A DNA stretch of 64,000 nt from Mya arenaria (Eukaryota > Mollusca > Bivalvia > Myida > Myidae), in assembly GCF_026914265.1 (NCBI RefSeq), contig NC_069132.1, positions 30,436,932 through 30,500,931 of the forward strand. The letters run 5' to 3'. The position numbers were made by a program, and so were the translations under genes. Positions 1 to 10,700 of the stretch are shown one piece after another. Each line of letters starts with the position of its first letter. The first letter of the stretch is position 1. A model generated the notes under the pieces. The model was not told the origin of the DNA. It searched no databases and worked only from the letters and a program-made list of their open reading frames with translations.

Positions 1-1259
1 CGGAGAGCGGCGGGCCGTTAAATACTTATCACCTTTTCATTTTCCGTCTAAATTATTGCATTATTTAAATATATAATATGGACCGTATTATATACTGTGT
101 TCAATGATATCGTGTCACACCATAGCTATGTGTTAATGGGCAAATCTTCTTCCGCAATAATACGCATACGAAACATGAAAAGAGGAAGTTTTGTGTCAAA
201 TTTAAATACTTTCCGGGAAGGAAAATAAAAATTAGTTTAAAAAAAATAACAATCAAGATATGAAATAAATACATTACTAGTAAGTCATTTGATATGAAAG
301 TAAGTGTTATTTGCGTAATACATTGCGATCAACCTTTGGTCTAGTGCATGCAACCGTGATGGGCTTTACGCAAGCTACTTGATTGATACAGACTACCAAC
401 TAACATCAGTAAATTCCCACTTACAGATTTAGATGTCTAAAGACTCTTACATCGACGTGCAGTGTATACGTTTGTGAGAAAGTGAGAAAGTGCCTGATGG
501 CAATACGTCTTGTATCTCAAAAACACACGGTTTTGTGACCCTGTATACCTATAGCAGCACCATCTTGACCACTGCCGTCACTAAGAATCCCCCCCCCCCC
601 CCGGAATACGGATAATATTGAAACCTATGCAAAGTATTTAATGACATTTCATTCCTATAATCTGTGCCCTCCGCCTACATATACCTTTATCAAATTGTGC
701 CAATGTCCACGTGAGTAATAAAGAGAGGGCACTAGGTTATAGAAAGGAAAACGATAAATAGTGTTTTTTAACCTTTGTGCTTTTTTCACAATTACTAAAA
801 CTGTACACAAACAATGATGACGTAGTTCACTTTCCGGCTACATGTAGCTGTCACATCAACGCCAAATTTGGGCACACTATTGATTCTGTAGCGATTATTA
901 CGGTAAGTATATCTCAAATCTTTCTTTGTATCAATTAAAGCATCCCTCATGCATAAGTTAAACCAACTTTTAATGTGTGTCACTGAGTTAACTCGTGAGT
1001 ACTGAGAATATTCAACACTGATCAAGGGAAAAAAACATCAACTGTTCAACACGACAACAGGCCGGTGAAACTTTATATCAAGCAAAAATTCTTTCTTATT
1101 GTACGATCCGGCAGTTAAGGACTAATCGATTAATTTAATGAAACAGGAAATTGGACAGTGTTCTTAGTTAACGTCTACTCATTAAATACAATTTCATAAC
1201 AGTAACCTTAACCGTGGGAATGCTGTATATATGTGTAATAACAATTCTGTAATTACTAG
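1..1259. other. upstream region without a recognised gene
   Basis: AT-rich sequence with no exon I can support. It contains a homopolymer of 14 C at 589-602. The SETD3 promoter or a non-coding first exon may lie here or in 1564-1700, because the first coding exon is preceded by a good splice acceptor, but no promoter can be named from sequence alone. Confidence 0.5.
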
Positions 1260-1550
1260 TGGCAGGTCCGTGGTCTTGTGGTAACACACTTGACTTTCAA
1301 TTCAGGGGTCGTAGGTTCGATCCCTTGTCGCATCACTAAAAAATACCAATCTTCTTCCGGGAGGGACGCTAAATGGGGGTCCCGTGTGACAGTGCTATAC
1401 ACAGGTGCACGTTAAAGAACCAGGGTAGCTCTAAGCAGGGTTACATTCTGTCTGTGCACTATGCTCCAAAAACCTGAAATGACAAACACATAACGGAGCA
1501 CTCACTGAATGGGAAAGGCCCGAGTGAGAGTATAAATAAGCTTACACACC
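1260..1550 (+). mobile_element. tRNA-derived SINE with perfect 13-bp target duplication
   Basis: The head resembles a tRNA gene: A box TGGTCTTGTGG and B box GGTTCGATCCC (around 1310-1325). A central block follows (CTTCTTCCGGGAGGGACG, then GGTGCACGTTAAAGAACC) that recurs in a second copy at 24119-26080. The insertion is flanked by identical CTGTAATTACTAG at 1247-1259 and 1551-1563, which fixes both ends and shows retroposition. The perfect duplication suggests a fairly recent insertion. I did not assign a SINE family name. Confidence 0.85.
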
Positions 1551-1711
1551 CTGTAATTACTAGCTCGCAGAAACATAACAATGCATATTCACTTACATAG
1601 TTATCCAGTTCCTTCACCAACAAATCTTGTGATTGAAAGTACAGTATATTATTTGTACTTCATGTTTGTAAATTTCAAAATTCTTGTGCTTTGTTTTGCA
1701 GTAAAAAGAAG

Positions 1712-4700
1712 ATGGGTAGAAAAAACAGGAACAAGAAAACAACTCAAGGCAATGGCGCCTCGGGGTCCACAGAGGAGAGTAAAACACTTTCCAAGGCAGC
1801 TAAGAAGGATGTCATGGCATTGATAAAAACTCTTCTTGAAAGTAAGGCCCCATTTTCTCAAACAAGTCCCTTTAAACAGGATCAAGCTCAGTGCACTATT
1901 TTTGTTTTTGTATAAATTGCTATGTTCTCTTTTTAAAGAGATTTGAAAAGCTGAAAAAACACAATGATATTTAGATGAAACTTGGTATATATGTTGACAG
2001 AGACAATACTTGTGCATAGCAAGGCACATAACTCTTGCTTAAATGTTAGTAAAATTTGCCACTTGTTTGAATGAAAAAACAACAGATAAGCTTTCGCTCA
2101 CAGAGTATTTGTTATGCAATTTTTCTTAATAGCTGCAAAACACTACAGGAATATGACTAACACAGTCTGGAAAGTCATAATCATCATTCTTCTAAGACAA
2201 AAAATTGAAGAAAAAAATCTTACAAATATTGTTTAAACATATTTTATTACAATGGAAATATGTATGTTATCAAAATCAATTACTTCTAAAAATATGATAA
2301 AATACTTTTTTAGGTATGACAATGAGCTGACTTGGTCCGGCATATATTTATTTATATACATTACTTATCTTTCAGTATTTTGTATTCAATAAAGGATAAA
2401 ACCTGTTTTCTTTCTTGCTGTTACATTGAAAACATATGACATTGGTGTAGGTAAACAAGATGTGTCATTAAATACATACAAGTTTTTGTTGATTACAGAA
2501 TGTTCACAGCAGCCAAGTGCTGGAGGCAAGGAGTTTGATGATTACATGGAGATCAGAGACACAGTAGAAAAAATCAGAGCCATTCAGAAAGGTATTCTAA
2601 TTTCGAAAAAAAATATGTATACATGTAGATTTTTAATCTTGAATAAAATATGCTTGTGTATGCCTTGGACTTTGTTTGAGGTTAAGCAAATCATTTAAAC
2701 ATTTTTACCTGCTGCAGATTATAAACCTATTACATATGCAAAACAAACAAAAACATCAAAGGGATATAATACTGACTATTTATGAACATTATTTCAATTA
2801 TTTTGTTTATATGTTTTATGGTCTCATAGAACAAGACTCCTCATTTCGAAATCATTTTATCTTGTTTTCAAATTGGTTGTCAATGCAATAAAATATATAC
2901 ATTATACATTTGTAACACAAGCTAATCTTTTTAATTAATTTACAGATGTCAGCCTAAAGCCAGAGAAGAGGGATGAAAGATTTACCAAGTTTATCGAGTG
3001 GCTTCAGTCGAAGAAAGTGGACACCAGTTGTGTGGAAATTGGGAAGTTTGAAGGCCTAGGATTTGGTCTCAAGGCCACAAAAGATCTTAAGGTATGTGTT
3101 TTATGGTAGAATGTGCAAAGAGAGGTCAAGATCTTTTATGAACTATAAATTCATATGTATCTTTTGAAATGTGCTGATTTTTTTCTTCATATTTTGGAAG
3201 ATTCAGTTGCTGTTAAACAGTGTTAAATTATACTTTACTTTTGCATGCCAATGATTATATACAGCAATTTTATGGATACAGTATATTATTTCAATTTTAG
3301 ATAATGGCCTTTTTTAGTTTGTCTATTTTAAATGAAACTAAGTATACATGTTTCCAGAGGCAATACCCACATGTGTGTTGTAAGGCCAGAAACTCATGCA
3401 TTAGTTTTTAAGTCCAATGTTACTGGTTAAAAAACAGAAAAGTGTTGGTCTCTGTTAGTGGTGCTCACATTTCTCTGTTTGTTACTGTGCCTCATTCCTT
3501 TCTGAATATTTAAGTTATTAACAGTGCTATATAGATATGTTGTAATTTGTATTTTAACCAATATATGTTCTGTCTTACATAAAGGAGGGGGAAAAGTTTC
3601 TAACTTTACCACGTGATCTGATGATGACACCAAAATCTGCTCAGGATTCCTGTCTTGGTTAGTTTGTTTTCACTATATTTCCACTGTTTGCTTAGTCAAC
3701 ATAGCTAGTTTGAAAGTATGTAATGGGCACTCAAGATGCCAATACCAAAATAACTACAAGGGTAGTAACTCTAAGACAGGGAGGAGCATGAGTTATCTCC
3801 GATGATATGTTGTTGGTACACATGTACATGTATGTCCATTTCCTACAATCAGACCAACTTTGACCCATATAAGCTTACTTAACAATAACTTTAATGAAAG
3901 TGCTGGGATATGTGTGTCTGCAGTGATACCCAAATTCGAAAATAACCAAACCCTATGCCCTTATTTGGATATATGAAAGAATTGAGAATGTCCAGACCTC
4001 TACATGTATTTACCGGTACTTCCTTTTTCATATTTTGAAAACTTTCATTTGACAACTTTTACCAGTAACCAAGTAAAATTACATTTGTATATTGATTATT
4101 CTGTGTTGAATTCAATACCATTTTTGTGGTATACTTGTGAGATTTTTATTGTGCCTGTATATTGCTTGAATTATAATCTTCTTGTCAAATGATGGTTTTT
4201 ATCTCAAATGTTTGATGAAAGAATGAAAATGATACTTTAAAAAAGCTACTAGTTCATTAAGTAGTACGGGGTATTCTAGTAAGGCCATACTTCCAACCGT
4301 TTTTGTTTGTTTTAATAAAAAGAAAGTAGATCTTTAGTCTATGAAAACCAAATATTAATCATCATATAAGTAATATTAGTTTAATTGGAAGAGTACATCT
4401 GCCACGCAAATAAAATCACTACATGTCTATATTTTTTTAATGACCAGAAACAAACCTAATTTTTAGACCTTATCACCACAGTTAAATATATTGATATTTT
4501 GGACTTTTTGAAAGACTGTTGTTAGCTGGTAGAAGTAAAAAAATAGCTTGGGACATGTAAAAAAAATTCAGGACAGATTCTTTGAGCATTTGAAAATGGA
4601 TGCATCATTTGAACATTGCTAATATTCAAATGATATCACTGCATCTCTAACTGTTTTCAGGACCATTTATTGAGGAAGACAAGATACTTCAAGTGATGCC

Positions 4701-7700
4701 AAGTGTTGTCCTGGCCTTACATTTGTTGTGTGAGAGACGGACAGATGGATCACCATGGAAACCATACCTTGATATTCTCCCAGACACATACTCTACCCCT
4801 CTTTACTTTACTCCGGAAGAAATTAAGACACTGAAAGCATCTCCTGCCCAGAGTAAGAAGTTCTGAGATTTTCATTCCAATTTTATCTTCCATTTTTATG
4901 CCCCCTTTTGAAAAAAGTGGGGTATATTGTTTTGCACATGTCGGTCGGTCGGTCGGTCTGTCTGTCTGTCGGTCGGTCGGTCGGAATACCAAATGGTTTC
5001 CGATCAATAACTTGAGAACGCTTTGACCGAGGGACCTCATACTTGGTATGTGTATTGGTCATCACCAGCAGATGAACCCTATTGATTTTGAGGTCAGTGG
5101 GTCAAAGGTCAAGGTCAGTGTGACCTTTACATGAAAAACGGTTTCCGATCAATAACTTGAGAACGCTTTGACCCAGGAACCTCATACTTGGTAGGTGTAT
5201 TGGTCATGACCAGCAGATGAACCCTATTGATTTTGAGGTCAGTGGGTCAAAGGTCAAGGTCAGTGTGACCTTAACATGAAAAACGGTTTCCGATCAATAA
5301 CTTGAGAACGCTTTGACCCAGGGACCTCATACTAGGTAGGCTTATTGGTCATGACCAGCAGATGAACCCTATTGATTTTGAGGTCAGTGGGTCAAAGGTC
5401 AAGGTCAGTGTGACCTTTACATGAAAAACGGTTTCCGATCAATAACTTGAGAACGCTTTGACCCAGGAACCTCATACTTGGTAGGTGTATTGGTCATGAC
5501 CAGCAGATGAACCCTATTGATTTTTGACCAGCAGATGAACCCTATTGATTTTGAGGTCAAAGGTCAAGGTCAGTGTGACCTTAACATGAAAAACGGTTTC
5601 CGATCAATAACTTGAGAACGCTTTGACCCAGGGACCTCATACTAGGTAGGCTTATTGGTCATGACCAGCAGATGAACCCTATTGATTTTGAGGTCAGTGG
5701 GTCAAAGGTCAAGGTCAGTGTGACCTTAACATGAAAAACGGTTTCCGATCAATAACTTGAGAACGCTTTGACCCAGGGACCTCATACTAGGTAGGCTTAT
5801 TGGTCATGACCAGCAGATGAACCCTATTGATTTTGAGGTCAGTGGGTCAAAGGTCAAGGTCAGTGTGACCTTTACATGAAAAACGGTTTCCGATCAATAA
5901 CTTGAGAACGCTTTGACCCAGGAACCTCATACTTGGTAGGTGTATTGGTCATGACCAGCAGATGAACCCTATTGATTTTGAGGTCAGTGGGTCAAAGGTC
6001 AAGGTCAGTGTGACCTTAACATGAAAAACGGTTTCCGATCAATAACTTGAGAACGCTTTGACCCAGGGACCTCATACTAGGTAGGCTTATTGGTCATGAC
6101 CAGCAGATGAACCCTATTGATTTTGAGGTCAGTTGGTCAAAGGTCAAGGTCAGTGTGACTGTAAGCTGAAAAAAGGTTTTCTGATTGTCCATATTTTATT
6201 TTCTTATATAGTAGACAGTAGAAATTTATATGTCACTAAATGCATGAGTTGAAGTATCAGTTTTCAGTGAACATCTAGTTTAATTATGCCCCCCTTCGAA
6301 GCAGAGGGGTTATATAATTGCTTTGCACATGTCGGTCGGTCTGTTGGAAGACCAAAGCTTGTCCGAGTGATAACTCAACAATTCCCGGACCTATGGTCAT
6401 CAAACTTGACATGAAGATTAGGTATGACCAGTAGATGACCTGCCTCATATGCATCCAATGACAAATCAGCTGTCATTTCAGTCCATGCATATTTCATTCA
6501 ATTGTCCAAATATTTCTGGCAACTTGGCGCTCAGGGGGCATAATGTTTGACAAACATCTCTTGTTTTTTTAGCATTTTTTTGCAAGTGCCGTTTTATGAC
6601 CAAATTTTTTATTGACTACTTTAAATGCAATACATTTAAGTACCTTAATAATGTTCATATCAAAAGTACAAAAATCTGAAATGTCTTTTAATAGTTGAAG
6701 CATATATATGCTTACAATAAAATTGATGGCTTGTTGCCTCTTAATAGGCAAGTGTTGATATTTGTGTTTTTTTAGGTGACTGTATGAGTCAGTATCGGAA
6801 CATAGCTCGGCAGTATGCCTATTTCTACAAGTTGTTCCAGAGTGAATCTGTACAACAGTCTCTACCACTCAAAGATGTGTTCACTTACGATGACTACAGG
6901 TTTGATATGAATATCACTTTGAGTGATACATTTTTTGCCATGTTCAAGATGTCAATGTCTACTGAGTGTTCGGTTAGAAATTGTATTTTATGTAAGCTCA
7001 ATTGTAAAGGCGGGAGATGATATCATATTATGAATCTGTCTTACCGTAATATATATATAGTAGTTTGTTTGTCATGTAAACATCAGTACATTAGAAGTTT
7101 TGTGATAAAAAAAAATGAAAAATATATTAAGGTCTTTCCTCTTTTTACTGGGATGTCAAGAAGTTGTGCACACGTTTCTGCTTTGAAAGAAGTTATTATT
7201 CAACAGTTGTCAAACTTATTTGAACATTACCATTATCCAATTGTCACTTTTTCAGATGGGCAGTATCAACAGTGATGACCAGGCAGAACCAAATACCAAC
7301 CAGTGATGGTAGCAAGATGACCTTTGCCCTTATACCTTTATGGGACATGTGTAATCACTGTAATGGACTGGTGAGTGGTTTGACCCTTGATGACCTTTGC
7401 CCTTATACCTTTATGGGACATGTGTAATCACTGTAAGGGACTGTTGAGTAGTTTGACCCTTGATGACCTTTGCCCTTATACCTTTATGGGACATGTGTAA
7501 TCACTGTAATGGACTGGTGAGTAGTTTGACCCTTGATGACCTTTGCCCTAATACCTTTATGGGACATGTGTAATCACTGTAATGGACTGGTGATTGGTTT
7601 GACCCTTGATGACCTTTGCCCTTATACCTTTATGGGACATGTGTAATCACTGTAAGGGACTGTTGAGTAGTTTGACCCTTGATGACCTTTGCCCTTATAC

Positions 7701-10700
7701 CTTTATGGGACATGTGTAATCACTGTAATGGACTGGTGAGTAGTTTGACCCTTGATGACCTTTTCCCTTATACCTCTATGGGACATGTGTAATCACTGTA
7801 AGGGACTGTTGAGTAGTTTGACCCTTGATGACCTTTGCCCTTATACCTTTATGGGACATGTGTAATCACTGTAAGGGACTGTTGAGTAGTTTGACCCAAG
7901 ATGACCTTTGCCCTTATACCTTTATGGGACATGTGTAATCACTGTAATGGACTGGTGAGTGGGTTGACCCTTGATGACCTTTGCCCTTATACCTTTATGG
8001 GACATGTGTAATCACTGTAATGGACTGGTGAGTAGTTTGACCCAAGATGACCTTTGCCCTTATACCTTTATGGGACATGTGTAATCACTGTAAGGGACTG
8101 TTGAGTAGTTTGACCCTTGATGACCTTTGCCCTTATACCTTTATGGGACATGTGTAATCACTATAATGGACTGGTAAGTGGGTTGACCCTTGATGACTTT
8201 TGCCCTTATACCTCTATGGGACATGTGTTATCACTGTAATGGACTGGCGATTGGTTTGACCCTTGATGACCTTTGCCCTTGTACCTTTATGGGACATGTG
8301 TAATCACTGTAATGGACTGGTGATTGGTTTGACCCTTGAAGACCGTTGCCCTTGTACCTTTAGGAGACATGTGTAATCACTGTAATGGACTGTTGAGTAG
8401 TTTGACCCTTGATGACCTTTGCCCTTATACCTCTATGGGACATGTGTAATCACTGTAATGGACTGGTGATTGGTTTGACCCTTGATGACCTTTGCCCTTG
8501 TACCTTTAGGAGACATGTGTAATCACTGTAATGGACTGGTGAGTAGCCTGACCCTTGATGACCTTTGCCCTTATACCTTTATGGGACATGTGTAATCACT
8601 GTAATGGACTGGTGATTGGTTTGACCCTTGATGACCTTTGCCCTTATACCTTTATGGGATATGTGTAATCACTGTAATGGACTGGTGATTGGTTTGACCC
8701 TTGATGACCTTTGCCCTTGTACCTTTAGGAGACATGTGTAATCACTGTAATGGACTGGTGAGTAGCCTGACCCTTGATGACCTTTGCCCTTATACCTTTA
8801 TGGGACATGTGTAATCACTGTAATGGACTGGTGATTGGTTTGACCCTTGATGACCTTTGCCCTTATACCTTTATGGGATATGTGTAATCACTGTAATGGA
8901 CTGGTGATTGGTTTGACCCTTGATGACCTTTGCCCTTATACCTTTATGGGACATGTGTAATCACTGTAATGGACTGGTGATTGGTTTGACCCTTGATGAC
9001 CTTTGCCCTTATACCTTTATGGGACATGTGTAATCACTGTAATGGACTGGTGATTGGTTTGACCCTTGATGACCTTTGCCCTTATACCTTTATGGGACAT
9101 GTGTAATCACTGTAATGGACTGGTGATTGGTTTGACCCTTGATGACTTTTGCCCTTATACCTTTATGGGATATGTGTAATCACTGTAATGGACTGGTGAG
9201 TGGCTTGACCCTTTATGACCTTTGCCCTTGTACCTTTATGAGACATCTGTAATCACTGTAATGGACTGGTGAGTGGTCTGACCCTTGATGACCTTTGCCC
9301 TTATACCTATATGGGACATGTGTAATCACTGTAATGGACTGGTGAGTGGTTTGACCCTTGATAACCTTTGCCCTTATACCTTTATGGGATATGTGTAATC
9401 ACTGTAATGGACTGGTGAGTGGTTTGACCCTTGATAACCTTTGCCCTTATACCTTTATGAGACATCTGTAATCACTCTAATGGACTGGTGAGTGGTTTGA
9501 CCCTTGATGACTTTTGCCCTTATACCTTTATGGGACGTGTGTAATCACTCTAATGGACTGGTGAGTGGGTTGACCCTTGATGACCTTTGCCCTTATACCT
9601 TTATGAGACATGTGTAATCACTCTAATGGACTGGTGAGTGGTTTGACCCTTGATGACCTTTGCCCTTATACCTTTATGGGACATGTGTAATCACTGTAAT
9701 GGACTGGTGAGTGGTTTGACCCTTGATGACCTTTGCCCTTATACCTTTATGGGACATGTGTAATCACTGTAATGGACTGGTGAGTGGGTTGACCCTTGAT
9801 GACCTTTTCCCTTATACCTCTATGGGACATGTGTAATCACTGTAATGGACTGGTGAGTGGGTTGACCCTTGATGACCTATGCTCATACCATTTTTGGACA
9901 TGTGTAATCACTGTAATGGACTGGTGAGTAGTTTGACCCTTGATGACCTTTGCCCTTATACCTTTAGTGGAACTTTCAGTTAAGTGAACTTGGGCTTTTA
10001 GTGTTTTTTTAATCCTCAAGCTATGTTCTTCATGTACAATATGCCCTTTTCGCCCTTAGCAACCTGTCCCTTTGTGGATAAAAACCGTATGTAAAATCAA
10101 AGTTGTAATATGACCTTTTGTCATCAGATAGTGTCTGTTTTGTAGGTTATACAAATTATCATTTTTTCAGTTGCAACTAACGTCTTAGCCGTTTAAAAGC
10201 CTTAGATGTAGCCTAACACTGACAATAAATGTGTACAGCAGCTGTCTATCATTTTCAGATTACCACAGACTTCAACCTGGAACAGAACTGTAGTGAATGT
10301 TACTCCTTAAGAAATTACATGAAAGGAGACCAGGTATGATCGACACACTTCCAACAAACATTTATATCGTTCTATCAATATTGTATATTTAGTAGCTTAA
10401 TGAAACATAATAGAATTATGTCATACAATGTGTGCAAAACATTCCCATGTTTCCAGTAAAATGGAGTTACATGTACGTCAGTTATGGGCTATCAAAGCAA
10501 TCTTTTGGGGTTGCCCTGCCCGGTCCTGCCCGGCTAGCTCAGTATGTAAGGATTATGTCGTTTCACTGCTATGTGTGTCTTTCGCAGGGGATGTGGCGTT
10601 TCTATATTTATTATTTGAATCAAATGAAAGATATCGGAAGAGACCTAAGATTCTTTAAAAAAAAAAAGGTATAAGCAGAAAATCAATTGAATTTGAAAAA

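Noticed and set aside
4940-4983. (GTCGG)n stretches as CRISPR-like or telomeric repeats
   Set aside because: They are short pentanucleotide/tetranucleotide runs at fixed places in interspersed elements, with no spacer structure and not at a chromosome end.
7371-9966. Array as extra coding exons of SETD3
   Set aside because: Units lack splice acceptors, 73 bp breaks the frame, and TAA occurs in the first repeated unit. The downstream exon at 10259 joins exon 7 directly in phase.
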